Positions 48,249 to 57,213 of a stretch of 64,000 nt of DNA are shown piece after piece. A program made the position numbers and the translations under genes. Below the pieces are notes generated by a model. That model saw nothing but the letters and a program-made list of their open reading frames with translations. It was not told the DNA's origin and did not search any database. This stretch comes from Bradyrhizobium sp. AZCC 1610 (GTDB lineage Bacteria; Pseudomonadota; Alphaproteobacteria; Rhizobiales; Xanthobacteraceae): positions 1,087,001 through 1,151,000 of the forward strand of contig NZ_JAZHRR010000001.1 of NCBI RefSeq assembly GCF_036924515.1. Reading direction: 5' to 3'. Within the stretch, counting starts at the first letter, position 1, and every line of letters starts with the position of its first letter.

Positions 48249-48506
48249 CTAAGCCTGCGGCCGCGGCGCGTCCGGCGCGGCGGCCGGCATGGCGCGGGTG
48301 CGGAAATAGTCCAGTACGAAGAGACGGATCGCCGAGGACAGATTGCCCTGCTGGCGGTTGCTGTCGATCTCTCCGACCAACTCGGACAAGGTCATGTTCC
48401 GCAGCCCCGAGATTTCCTTCATGCCGTTCCAGAAAGCCTCTTCGAGGCTGACACTGGTCTTGTGGCCGGCGACCACGATCGAGCGCTTGACGACGGGTGA
48501 CTTCAT
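48249..48506 (-). CDS. Ribbon-helix-helix domain protein
   Basis: 85 residues. VKRSIVVAGHKTSVSLEEAFWNGMKEISGLRNMTLSELVGEID matches the RHH_4-type domain found downstream of fumC in many alphaproteobacteria. It may bind DNA as a dimer. Its start overlaps the stop of the DUF4169 gene by 4 bases. The C-terminal tail is Ala/Pro-rich. Confidence 0.85.
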   Translation of the reverse strand: MKSPVVKRSIVVAGHKTSVSLEEAFWNGMKEISGLRNMTLSELVGEIDSNRQQGNLSSAIRLFVLDYFRTRAMPAAAPDAPRPQA

Positions 48507-48691
48507 GACGCGTCTCCGTCATCGAGCTTGTGCTGGTCCAAAAGATCGCCGGCGCGATCCTTGCGGCGTTCATCGAACGCGCGTTCGGCCTTGGTCCGGC
48601 CAAACCGCGCGCGGTTAGCGTCGGCTTGCCTTGCCGATTGTTCCCGTTCGTTACGCTTCTTGAATCGCTTCAGATTGATCATGTCTGCCAT
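48503..48691 (-). CDS. DUF4169 family small protein
   Basis: 62 residues from the ATG at 48691: MADMINLKRFKKRNEREQ, then ANRARFGRTKAERAFDERRKD, matching DUF4169. Very basic and probably helical. Function unknown; it is found with the RHH gene (4-base overlap) and fumC, as here, suggesting a shared role or transcript. Confidence 0.85.
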   Translation of the reverse strand: MADMINLKRFKKRNEREQSARQADANRARFGRTKAERAFDERRKDRAGDLLDQHKLDDGDAS

Positions 48692-48980
48692 GTTCGCCTC
48701 CATCATCCGGCGACTCGAAGGCATGATAATTCATTGGCTGGAAAAACGTCGGCTGGAAAAATGTCGTCGTGTCGTGCGCTGGCAAATTGGATGGTCATTC
48801 GGAATCCCCGTGTAGTTCTCCCTGATAGCATCAAAAAATATGTTTCGCTCTGCGAAAACCGAATAATTCCTGCTCGTACCATGTGTCACCGCAACCGCGA
48901 TAGATGACCAACCTCATTCTTCAGGTATGATCCATAGTTTATATTTCTCACCCGTAGTTTCCCGGGGGCAGCCGTGGCGA

Positions 48981-50396
48981 TCAGCCCGGGTGTGTCATTT
49001 TGTCCGGCTGCACCAGGCGTTCGAATTCGGCGGCGCTCACAAATCCGAGGCGTACAGCCTCTTCCTTCAATGTTGTTCCGCGCGCGTGCGCCGATTTGGC
49101 GACCTTCGCGGCGTTGTCGTATCCGATCTTCGGAGCCAGCGCCGTGACCAGCATCAGCGAGCGCTCCATCAAATCGCGAATTCGCTTTTCGTCGGCGCGT
49201 ATGCCCACCACGCAATGTTCGGTGAACGAGCGTGCCGCGTCCGACAGCAGTTGAATGGAATGCATCATACAATATGCCAGTACCGGCTTGTAAACATTCA
49301 ATTCGAAATGTCCCTGGCTCCCGGCAACGGTGACGGCTGTCTGGTTGCCGAACACCTGACAGCAGACCATGGTCATCGCTTCGCACTGGGTCGGGTTGAC
49401 CTTGCCGGGCATGATCGACGAGCCCGGTTCGTTTTCAGGCAGGATCAATTCGCCGAGGCCGGAACGCGGGCCCGAGCCCAGCAGGCGAATGTCGTTGGCG
49501 ATCTTGAACAGGCCGGTCGCCACCGAATTGATCGCGCCATGCACCATGACATAAGCGTCGTTGGAAGCCAGCGCCTCGAATTTGTTGGGCGCGCTGGTGA
49601 AGGGCAGTCGTGTGATTTTCGCGACGTGCCTGGCAAACAGTTTTGCAAATCGCGGCTTGGAATTGAGACCGGTTCCAACCGCGGTGCCGCCCTGCGCCAG
49701 CGGGAACAATTCCTTCGCCGCGGTTCGCAGCCGCGCGATGCCGCTCTCGACCTGCGCGGTGTAGCCCGAGAATTCCTGCCCCAGCGTCAATGGCGTTGCG
49801 TCCTGGGTATGCGTTCGCCCGATCTTGACGATTTTTGCGAAGGCCTTTTCCTTCTTGCGCAATTCGCGATGCAGGTCGGTGAGCGCCGGAAGCAGGTCGG
49901 CGATGATGCGTCCCGCGGCGGCGATATGCATCGCCGTCGGAAATGAATCGTTCGACGACTGACTCATGTTGACGTGATCGTTGGGATGAACCGGTTTCTT
50001 GGCGCCGAGCTCGCCGCCCAGCATCTGGTTGGCGCGGTTGGCGATCACCTCGTTGAGGTTCATGTTGGTCTGGGTGCCGGAGCCGGTCTGCCAGACGACC
50101 AGTGGAAAGTGATCGTCGAGCTTGCCTTCGATCACCTCGCGCGCGGCGCGGACGATGGCCCCGGCGCGGCGCGCGTCGAGCAATCCGAGTTCGCGATTGG
50201 TTAGGGCGGAGGCGAGTTTGACGGTGCCGAGCGCACGGACGATCGCCATCGGCATACGATCCTGGCCGATCTTGAAATTCTGTCGTGAGCGCTCGGTTTG
50301 CGCGCCCCAATAGCGGTCGGCGGGAACGTCGATCGGACCGAAGCTGTCCGTCTCACTGCGGCTGGATTTGTTTCCAGATGTTTCTGTGCGGGCCAT
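48981..50396 (-). CDS. fumC: Fumarate hydratase class II FumC
   Basis: Converts fumarate to L-malate in the TCA cycle; iron-independent form. 471 residues. Visible: [62 protein letters not shown] and the signature [17 protein letters not shown] with the catalytic serine loop. It lies between sspB (upstream) and the DUF4169-RHH pair, 289 bases before the latter. Confidence 0.97.
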   Translation of the reverse strand: MARTETSGNKSSRSETDSFGPIDVPADRYWGAQTERSRQNFKIGQDRMPMAIVRALGTVKLASALTNRELGLLDARRAGAIVRAAREVIEGKLDDHFPLVVWQTGSGTQTNMNLNEVIANRANQMLGGELGAKKPVHPNDHVNMSQSSNDSFPTAMHIAAAGRIIADLLPALTDLHRELRKKEKAFAKIVKIGRTHTQDATPLTLGQEFSGYTAQVESGIARLRTAAKELFPLAQGGTAVGTGLNSKPRFAKLFARHVAKITRLPFTSAPNKFEALASNDAYVMVHGAINSVATGLFKIANDIRLLGSGPRSGLGELILPENEPGSSIMPGKVNPTQCEAMTMVCCQVFGNQTAVTVAGSQGHFELNVYKPVLAYCMMHSIQLLSDAARSFTEHCVVGIRADEKRIRDLMERSLMLVTALAPKIGYDNAAKVAKSAHARGTTLKEEAVRLGFVSAAEFERLVQPDKMTHPG

Positions 50397-50468
50397 GAAT
50401 ACGTCCGTTGCGCCGTAAAGGTCGCGGAATGCGCACAGTACAGCGTCGCGGATTTTCTCGCGCGCGGA

Positions 50469-50984
50469 TTATTTCTTGCGGAAACGATCCAGCCGCACCA
50501 CTTCCGCGCCTTCGCTCGTCTTCGCCGGCTCCTCCTGGCTTTCCGCGGCGGGCTCCGGCGCGGCGACGGACAGGGCAGACGGGGCAGGAACTGCCGGCAG
50601 CTTCGCTGCAGGTACCTCTGCCGTGGCTTCCGACGGCTCGAATTGCAGGCCGAACTGCACCGAGGGATCGAGAAAACTCTTGATCGCCGCGAACGGTACC
50701 ACCAGCCGCTCGGGGATGCCGCCGAACGACAGGCCGACCTCGAAACGATCCTCCGTCACCACCAGGTCCCAGAACTGATGCTGCAGGATGATCGTCATCT
50801 CTTCCGGATATTGCGCCAAAAGCCGCGGCGACAGCTTCACGCCGTCGGCGGTGGACAGGAAGGTGATGAAGAAATGGTGCTCGCCCGGCAGGCCGTGTTC
50901 GGCGGCGTCGGTTAGCACGCGGCGCAGCACCCCGCGCAGCGCGTCGCGCGCCAGCACGTCATAACGGATATGATCGGTCGCCAT
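50469..50984 (-). CDS. sspB: ClpXP adaptor SspB (alphaproteobacterial type)
   Basis: Delivers ssrA-tagged proteins to ClpXP. 171 residues: the substrate-binding domain (about 1-115; HHFFITFLSTADGVKLSPRL, YPEEMTIILQHQFWDLVV, FGGIPERLVVPFAAIKSFLDPSVQFGLQF), then an Ala/Pro/Glu-rich disordered linker, and the C-terminal ClpX-binding peptide EVVRLDRFRKK. The tmRNA gene that encodes the tag lies directly upstream on the same strand. Confidence 0.95.
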   Translation of the reverse strand: MATDHIRYDVLARDALRGVLRRVLTDAAEHGLPGEHHFFITFLSTADGVKLSPRLLAQYPEEMTIILQHQFWDLVVTEDRFEVGLSFGGIPERLVVPFAAIKSFLDPSVQFGLQFEPSEATAEVPAAKLPAVPAPSALSVAAPEPAAESQEEPAKTSEGAEVVRLDRFRKK

Positions 50985-51179
50985 GGTCGTCCTGTTACGT
51001 TGGATGGCCGCCGGTCGCCCGACTCGCCCCTTGCCTCTATGCTACCCCGGCGGGAGCCGCAGGTCAGCAGGCCCGACGGAGCGAATTTGCGGCAGAATGG
51101 CGCCGTCGGCCGGAAATGAAGAGAATAAAGTGGAGGCTTCTGTTGCCAGGTGCCTCCGAACCCCGCCTAGCGGAGCTTA

Positions 51180-51455
51180 ACCCACCAGGACTTTAGACTT
51201 GGTCTTTCAAACTGCGTTACGCAGCCTGAGCAACCGGAGCATAGTTGTCGTTTGCAACTATTGCATAGCCCGATAACGGCGGAACCATACCGGGAAAAAA
51301 CTCGCCCTTTACGCCCTCGTCGATCCTGGTTCGCCCCCGCCGAAACCCATCCAGGAGGGGTGGGCTTGGGTGGAGGCGCCGGGTACTGCCCCCGGGTCCG
51401 AATGGTTTATTGCGACGGTCATTTATTTCCATAGCCGGCGAACCGGCACCCCCAA
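51180..51455 (-). ncRNA. ssrA: tmRNA (ssrA), two-piece circularly permuted alphaproteobacterial form
   Basis: Rescues stalled ribosomes. Read on the minus strand, the acceptor piece (about 51447-51365) comes first, ending in CCGGGGGCAGTACCCGG then CGCCTCCACC, a T-arm and acceptor 3' end. After a processed spacer comes the coding piece with GGGGGCGAACCAGGATCGAC (tRNA-like 5' domain) and the tag frame at 51217-51255, ANDNYAPVAQAA followed by TAA. A CTATAT box (51454-51459) lies just before the 5' end. The open frame at 51217-51573 is only this RNA read through and is not a protein gene. Ends are approximate. Confidence 0.93.
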
Positions 51456-51883
51456 TATAGGGTGAAAGTTTGGAGAAAAACAGGGCCGAAGGCGCCCGAA
51501 CAGGAGGGGAACGCGGGTCCTGGACTTTCGGTTTGATATCGCTCAGTTGCGGTTTCGCCACGAATTCGACCATTCCCGAAAGCGCACCAGGTGCCGATCG
51601 GCGTCCCGGCGCCGCATAAATTTTCGCTGGTGTGGACGCAAGGATCGCGCTGCTGCTCGGCTGATCGCTCGCGTATTGCGGCGCTACAATCGCAAAGGTT
51701 GCGATCTGCGGCCCCTTGGCTGGGCTGATTGCAGCTTTGCCAGTTCATTTGCCATCCGGCTCGGAGGCGCTTTGGGTTTTGCTGGCGTTGTCTGAGGAAA
51801 ATCGCTAGCAAGTTTCCGGGACAAGCATCCAGGTTATCCAAACAAACGGGCGAGAAGCCCGCTTTTTGGGGGAGGAGATATCC
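51456..51883. other. Gap between ssrA and tctB
   Basis: 428 bases without a convincing gene; the ssrA promoter lies at the left edge. At the right edge a terminator-like hairpin (CGGGC 51847-51851, GCCCG 51857-51861, then CTTTTT) directly precedes the tctB ribosome site. Between them nothing was recognised. Confidence 0.45.
51847..51868 (+). terminator. Terminator-like hairpin in the tctB leader
   Basis: Perfect 5-bp GC stem with loop GAGAA and the tail CTTTTTGG, ending about 15 bases before the tctB start. It could attenuate the operon rather than end an upstream gene, since none is near. Confidence 0.5.
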
Positions 51884-52384
51884 ATGAACGCCACGCCGGG
51901 CCATGCGCCGGTCAAATCCATTATACCGAAATGGGTTCGCAACCCGCAGGAATTTGTCGGCGGAATTGCCTTGATGGCGATTGCCGTGTTCGCCCTTTGG
52001 GCGTCGAGCGACCTGCAGGGCATGCGCGGATTTTCGTTCGGCGCCGGCACCGCGCCGCGGATGTTCGGATTTTTGCTGCTGGGCCTGGGCGCGCTCATCA
52101 CTGTTGTCGGCGTTTTCACCGAAGGTCCCCATCTCGCGAAATACCATTGGCGGGGACCCTTCTTCGTGACGGCCGCGATCTTGACGTTCGCCTTCACGAT
52201 CCGGCCCATGGGAATGATCTTTGCCGCCATGGCCGCCTTCTTGATCGCGGCATGCGGGTCACCGGAAACCCGGTGGACGGAGACGCTGATCGTTGCCATC
52301 TGCCTGACGGCGTTTTGCGCCCTGTTGTTTCCATATGCGCTCGGCCTGCCTTTGCAGCTCCTGCCGACTTTCATGATCCGGTGA
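51884..52384 (+). CDS. tctB: Tripartite tricarboxylate transporter, small membrane subunit TctB
   Basis: 166 residues, four membrane helices, ATG at 51884 with GGAGGAGAT upstream. QEFVGGIALMAIAVFALWAS and FSFGAGTAPRMFGFLLLGLGALI are the TctB landmarks. Works with TctA and the binding protein TctC in uptake of carboxylates; the three genes are adjacent in the order B-A-C. Substrate not determinable. Confidence 0.9.
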   Translation: MNATPGHAPVKSIIPKWVRNPQEFVGGIALMAIAVFALWASSDLQGMRGFSFGAGTAPRMFGFLLLGLGALITVVGVFTEGPHLAKYHWRGPFFVTAAILTFAFTIRPMGMIFAAMAAFLIAACGSPETRWTETLIVAICLTAFCALLFPYALGLPLQLLPTFMIR

Positions 52385-52391
52385 GGGCGTG

Positions 52392-53957
52392 ATGGGAGAT
52401 ATCTTTTCAAATCTTGGACTTGGCTTCGGCGTCGTTTTCCAGTTCGTGCAGTGGACACCCGCTTTTCTTGGCGGCGCATCCATTCCGATCCCGGTCAATA
52501 TTTTGCTGTGCCTGATCGGTGCGCTGGTCGGCACGCTCGTCGGCGTCCTGCCGGGCATCGGCACCATCGCCACCGTGGCCATGCTGCTGCCAATCACCTT
52601 TGGCCTGCCCCCGGTCGGCGCGCTGATCATGCTGGCCGGCATCTATTACGGTGCACAGTATGGCGGCTCGACCACCTCGATCCTGGTCAACATTCCCGGT
52701 GAGGCCGGCTCGGTGGTCACCGCGCTGGACGGCTTCCAGATGGCGAAAAAGGGCCGCGCCGGTCCGGCGCTCGCGATCGCCGCGATCGGATCGTTCTTCG
52801 CCGGCTGTGTCGCGACCGTGCTGATCGCCCTGCTGGGCGCGCCGCTCACCAAGCTCGCGCTGGCGTTCGGTCCTGCCGAATATTTCTCGCTGATGGTGCT
52901 CGGCCTGATCTTTGCGGTTGTGCTCGCGAAAGGCTCAGTGCTGAAGGCGATCGCGATGATCGTGTTCGGGCTGCTGCTGTCCATGGTCGGGTCCGACATC
53001 GAGACTGGCGCCTCGCGCATGGCCTTCAACATTCCCGAACTCGCTGACGGTCTTGGTTTTGCCACGCTGGCGATGGGACTGTTCGGCTTTGCGGAGATCA
53101 TTCGCAATCTCGATGCCGGCGGTGAAACCGATCGCAAGCTGGTTCAGGAGAAGGTTTCGGGACTAATGCCGACGGCGCAGGATCTCAAGGAAACTGCCCC
53201 TGCGATCCTGCGCGGCACCGCGCTCGGATCGATTCTCGGCATTCTGCCGGGCGGCGGCGCCGTGATCGCATCGTTCGCCGCATACACGCTCGAGAAGAAA
53301 GTCGCGAAAGATCCCTCGAAGTTCGGTCATGGCGAAATCCGGGGCGTCGCGGCACCCGAGAGTGCCAACAACGCCGCCGCCCAGACCTCCTTCATCCCGT
53401 TGCTCACGCTCGGCATCCCGCCCAACGCCGTGATGGCGCTGATGGTCGGCGCAATGACGATTCACGGCATCGTGCCGGGCCCACAGGTGATGCAGAAGCA
53501 GCCGGAACTCGTTTGGGGCATGATTGCCTCGATGTGGGTCGGCAATCTAATGTTGCTCATCATCAATCTCCCGCTGGTCGGGATCTGGGTGCGGCTCCTG
53601 CGCGTGCCGTATCGCCTGATGTTTCCTTCTATCGTGGTTTTCTGCTGTATCGGCATCTACTCCGTGAACAACGCCCCAACGGACGTCATGCTCGCAGGCG
53701 CGTTCGGCTTGGTCGGCTACTGGCTGATCAAGCACGATTTCGAGCCGGCGCCGTTGCTGCTCGGTATGGTGCTCGGACCGCTGATGGAAGAAAACCTGCG
53801 CCGCGCACTCCTGATCTCGCGCGGCGATTGGTCGGTCTTCCTGACGCGTCCGTTGTCGGCGGTGCTGATGGCAATTGCCGCTGGGTTGCTTATCCTCGCG
53901 GTACTGCCATCGCTGCGTAAGAAGCGCGACGAGGTGTTTGTGGAATCGGAGAACTAA
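52392..53957 (+). CDS. tctA: Tripartite tricarboxylate transporter, large membrane subunit TctA
   Basis: 521 residues with about twelve membrane helices. Signatures: GTLVGVLPGIGTIATVAMLLPITFGLPP, AGIYYGAQYGGSTTSILVNIPGEAGSVVTALDG and GILPGGGAVIASFAAYTLEKKV. A GTG at 52389 precedes the ATG. Starts 7 bases after tctB. Confidence 0.95.
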   Translation: MGDIFSNLGLGFGVVFQFVQWTPAFLGGASIPIPVNILLCLIGALVGTLVGVLPGIGTIATVAMLLPITFGLPPVGALIMLAGIYYGAQYGGSTTSILVNIPGEAGSVVTALDGFQMAKKGRAGPALAIAAIGSFFAGCVATVLIALLGAPLTKLALAFGPAEYFSLMVLGLIFAVVLAKGSVLKAIAMIVFGLLLSMVGSDIETGASRMAFNIPELADGLGFATLAMGLFGFAEIIRNLDAGGETDRKLVQEKVSGLMPTAQDLKETAPAILRGTALGSILGILPGGGAVIASFAAYTLEKKVAKDPSKFGHGEIRGVAAPESANNAAAQTSFIPLLTLGIPPNAVMALMVGAMTIHGIVPGPQVMQKQPELVWGMIASMWVGNLMLLIINLPLVGIWVRLLRVPYRLMFPSIVVFCCIGIYSVNNAPTDVMLAGAFGLVGYWLIKHDFEPAPLLLGMVLGPLMEENLRRALLISRGDWSVFLTRPLSAVLMAIAAGLLILAVLPSLRKKRDEVFVESEN

Positions 53958-54069
53958 CCTGCGGCGGTGCGCCGCAGCCCGAAGTCTGGTCGACCTAGGG
54001 CTAATTTTCTATGCCATGGAAAATGCCGGCCGGCAGGTTCGGCATTGCAACGGATCTCGGGAGATCAAA

Positions 54070-55053
54070 ATGAACTGGTACGGTCGCTCGCTCGCGAGCG
54101 GTTTTCTGGCTGTGCTTGCCGGGCTGGGCCTGTGCTCTTCCCAGGCGCAGGCTCAAACCTATCCGACGCGCAGCATCACCATGATCGTGCCGTTCGCGGC
54201 AGGCGGTCCGACCGATGTCATCGCACGCATCGTCACCGGCCACATGGCGCAAACGCTCGGTCAAACCATCATCATCGAGAACGTGGTCGGCGCCGGCGGC
54301 ACCACCGCCACCACGCGCGCCTCGAAGGCTGCCAATGACGGCTATACGCTGATCACAGGGCATATGGGAACGCATGCGGCTTCCGTGCCGCTTTATCCCA
54401 AGCTGGCCTATCATCCGGAGAAGGATTTCGAGCCGGTCGGCCTGCTCGCCGGCACCCCGATCCTGATTCTGGCACGGAAGGATTTCCCGCCGAAGGACCT
54501 CAAGGAATTCATCACCTATGTGAAAGCGAATGAATCCAAGGTCAACGCGGCGCATGCCGGCGTAGGTTCGGTTTCGAATGTGTCGTGCGAATTGCTGAAC
54601 TCGATCCTGGGAGTCAAGCCGATCGGCGTTCCCTTCAACGGCACGGGACCTGCGATGAACGCGCTGGTGGGCGGGCAGGTCGATTACATGTGCGACCAGA
54701 TCGTCAACGCGGTGCCGCAGATCAACGGCGGCACGATCAAGGCCTATGCGGTTGCGACGGCCGAGCGCAATCCGTCATTGCCCAATGTTCCCACCACCAC
54801 CGAGGCGGGCTTGCCGGCCTTCCAGGCCCAGGCGTGGAATGCGATTTTCGCGCCGAAGGGAACGCCCGCGGACGTCGTCGCCAAATTGAACGCCGCGGTC
54901 GTCAAGGCGCTGGATGACGAGGGCGTGCGCAAGCGCCTGCTCGATCTCGGCAGCGTCATTCCGGCTGCCGCCGATCGTACCCCTGCCGCGCTGGGAACGT
55001 TGGTGAAAAATGAAATCGCCAAATGGACGCCGGTGCTCAAAGCGGTGAATTAG
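54070..55053 (+). CDS. tctC: TctC/Bug-family periplasmic substrate-binding protein
   Basis: 327 residues, ATG at 54070 with GGGAG seven bases upstream. Signal peptide (SSQAQA-QTYP). YPTRSITMIVPFAAGGPTDVIARIV is the family hallmark, followed by ENVVGAGGTTATTRASKAANDGYTLI. Binds a carboxylate (for instance citrate, tartrate or an aromatic acid in relatives) and hands it to TctAB. Confidence 0.93.
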   Translation: MNWYGRSLASGFLAVLAGLGLCSSQAQAQTYPTRSITMIVPFAAGGPTDVIARIVTGHMAQTLGQTIIIENVVGAGGTTATTRASKAANDGYTLITGHMGTHAASVPLYPKLAYHPEKDFEPVGLLAGTPILILARKDFPPKDLKEFITYVKANESKVNAAHAGVGSVSNVSCELLNSILGVKPIGVPFNGTGPAMNALVGGQVDYMCDQIVNAVPQINGGTIKAYAVATAERNPSLPNVPTTTEAGLPAFQAQAWNAIFAPKGTPADVVAKLNAAVVKALDDEGVRKRLLDLGSVIPAAADRTPAALGTLVKNEIAKWTPVLKAVN

Positions 55054-55077
55054 CCCACACAATCAAGACAATGGGCG

Positions 55078-55103
55078 AGGGGCGGGACGCAGGTTCCGCC
55101 CCT
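55078..55103 (+). terminator. Hairpin after tctC
   Basis: AGGGGCGG (55078-55085) pairs with CCGCCCCT (55096-55103); GA/TT inside the loop may add two pairs. Followed by TTGCCGTTT, a weak T-tract. Likely ends the tct transcript before thyA. Confidence 0.6.
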
Positions 55104-55226
55104 TGCCGTTTGTGCAGGGGATGATCATTTTTCCGGGTATAATTGCTGTGCGAAGCCGAATCGGCGTGTCGATCGGATGTCCCGGCCGCTAAATTCGCCG
55201 TTCCGAAAAGGCCTGAAGCACCAGCC

Positions 55227-56021
55227 ATGAACCAGTACCACGACCTGCTCGAACGTATCCTCAGCGACGGCGCGGAGAAGCACGACCGCACCGGCACCGG
55301 CACGCTGTCGATCTTCGGTCACCAGATGCGGTTCAACCTGTCGGCCGGGTTTCCGATGCTGACCACCAAGCGGCTGCCGCTGAAGGCGATTGTGCACGAA
55401 TTGCTGTGGTTTCTCGCCGGCGACACCAACATCAAGTACCTGAAGGACAACGGCGTCTCGATCTGGGATGAATGGGCCGACGAAAACGGCGATCTGGGCC
55501 CGGTTTACGGGTCGCAGTGGCGGTCATGGCCGGCGCCGGACGGGCGCAGCATCGACCAGATTTCCAACGTCATCGACATGATCAAGCGCAGCCCGGATTC
55601 GCGGCGGCTGATCGTGAGCGCGTGGAATCCGGCCGATGTCGACAAGATGGCGCTGCCGCCCTGTCACTGCCTGTTTCAGTTCTACGTCGCCAACGGCAAG
55701 CTCTCCTGCCAGCTCTATCAGCGCTCGGCCGACGTGTTCCTCGGCGTGCCCTTCAACATCGCTTCCTATTCGTTGCTGACCATGATGGTCGCGCAGGTGA
55801 CGGGATTGAAGCCCGGCGACTTCGTGCACTCGCTCGGCGACGCACATCTCTACTCCAACCATCTCGAACAGGCGCGGCTGCAACTGACGCGGCCGACGCG
55901 CCCGTTGCCGGTCATGAAGATCAATCCGGACGTGAAGGATATCTTCGCGTTCCGTTACGAGGATTTTGCGCTCGAAGGCTACGATCCGCACCCGCACATC
56001 AAGGCCGAAGTTGCGGTATGA
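55227..56021 (+). CDS. thyA: Thymidylate synthase ThyA
   Basis: Methylates dUMP to dTMP with methylene-tetrahydrofolate. 264 residues, the same length as the E. coli enzyme; catalytic Cys146 in [28 protein letters not shown] and HLYSNHLEQ bind dUMP. The dihydrofolate produced is recycled by FolA, encoded two genes on. An operon with the GNAT gene (22-base gap) and folA. Confidence 0.98.
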   Translation: MNQYHDLLERILSDGAEKHDRTGTGTLSIFGHQMRFNLSAGFPMLTTKRLPLKAIVHELLWFLAGDTNIKYLKDNGVSIWDEWADENGDLGPVYGSQWRSWPAPDGRSIDQISNVIDMIKRSPDSRRLIVSAWNPADVDKMALPPCHCLFQFYVANGKLSCQLYQRSADVFLGVPFNIASYSLLTMMVAQVTGLKPGDFVHSLGDAHLYSNHLEQARLQLTRPTRPLPVMKINPDVKDIFAFRYEDFALEGYDPHPHIKAEVAV

Positions 56022-56043
56022 GTAGCAGCGGTGTGAGCACCTG

Positions 56044-56529
56044 ATGTCCCTCACGATCCGCCGCGCGCGGCCGGACGAGGCGGGGCTTGTCCTGTCCTTT
56101 GTTCGCGAACTCGCCGAATACGAAAAGCTGCTCCACGAAATGGAGGCGACTGAGGCCGACATCGACGCGGCATTGTTCGGCGCCAATCCGCGATTGTTCT
56201 GCGAGATCGCCGAATGGGACGGGATGCCTGCGGGCTTCGCGGTTTGGTTCGTCAATTTCTCGACCTTCAGCGGCCGCTCCGGGATCTATCTGGAAGATCT
56301 GTTCGTTCGCCCGGCGCTGCGCGGCAAGGGTATAGGCAAGGCGCTCTTGGTGCATCTCGCAAAGCAATGCGTGGCAAACGGCTGGTCGCGATTGCAGTGG
56401 TCGGTGCTCGACTGGAACACGCCGTCGATCGAATTCTACAAATCGCTTGGCGCCGAACTGATGGACGAGTGGACGATTTGCCGGGTCGGCGGTCCGGCGC
56501 TGACGGCGCTGGCGCAAGGGACGCGGTAA
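56044..56529 (+). CDS. GNAT-family N-acetyltransferase
   Basis: 161 residues. IYLEDLFVRPALRGKGIGKALLVHLAKQCVANG is the acetyl-CoA binding motif (V/I-x-x-x-x-R-G-K-G-I-G); the C-terminal WNTPSIEFYKSLGAELMDEWT is also typical, resembling the diamine/spermidine acetyltransferase-like group. Substrate unknown. Its stop shares one base with the folA start. Confidence 0.9.
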   Translation: MSLTIRRARPDEAGLVLSFVRELAEYEKLLHEMEATEADIDAALFGANPRLFCEIAEWDGMPAGFAVWFVNFSTFSGRSGIYLEDLFVRPALRGKGIGKALLVHLAKQCVANGWSRLQWSVLDWNTPSIEFYKSLGAELMDEWTICRVGGPALTALAQGTR

Positions 56530-57041
56530 TGGAAATCGTTCTCATCGTTGCGGTCGCGGAGAACGGCGTGATCGGGGCAAGTGGCGCCATTCCGTGGCGG
56601 CTGAAATCCGACATGGCGCGTTTCAAGGCGCTGACAACGGGAAAGCCCGTGGTGATGGGGCGCAAGACTTTCGTCTCGATCGGCCGTCCGCTTCCCGGAC
56701 GGACCAATATCGTCGTCACCCGCGATTTGGCCTTTCGCGCCGATGGCGTGGTGGTTACCCATTCCTTCGCTGATGCGAAGGCGATCGCCACCGGCGATGC
56801 GCTGCGACGTTTCGCCACTGAGATCGCTGTGATCGGCGGCGCGGAAATCTATGCCCAATGGATGGACAGCGCCGATCGCTTGGAGTTTACCGAGGTGCAT
56901 GCCCGGCCCGACGGCGACACGCGTTTTCCGGCCGTCGATCTAACCGCTTGGGAAGAGGTGGCGCGTGTGCGGAATCTGGCCGGTCCGCACGACAGCGCCG
57001 ATTTCTCCTATGTGACATTTCGTCGGCGCAAACAGCGTTAA
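56529..57041 (+). CDS. folA: Dihydrofolate reductase
   Basis: 170 residues. IVAVAENGVIGASGAIPWRLKSDMARFKALTTGKPVVMGRKTF includes the substrate-site Trp and Asp region, and RPLPGRTNIVVTR and VIGGAEIY bind NADPH. Regenerates tetrahydrofolate after ThyA. Overlaps the GNAT stop (TAATG), so translationally coupled. Confidence 0.97.
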   Translation: MEIVLIVAVAENGVIGASGAIPWRLKSDMARFKALTTGKPVVMGRKTFVSIGRPLPGRTNIVVTRDLAFRADGVVVTHSFADAKAIATGDALRRFATEIAVIGGAEIYAQWMDSADRLEFTEVHARPDGDTRFPAVDLTAWEEVARVRNLAGPHDSADFSYVTFRRRKQR

Positions 57042-57213
57042 CCTCGCTAACCAATGTTTGCATTGACAATTATGGCCTCAAGCATAGCTGCTCGGAGAGG
57101 TAAGCTTGCGTTGTAAGGGACCTAGCGGTCCCCTATAAAGCCGGGCGGATATGCGAGGCTTAAGGCATCCTGCCCAACAGGCGGACCCGGGCCACCCGCA
57201 GAGGAGAGTTGAT

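Noticed and set aside
51217..51573. 118-codon minus-strand frame ending ANDNYAPVAQAA
   Set aside because: It is the tmRNA read as protein; only the 12-residue tag is translated.
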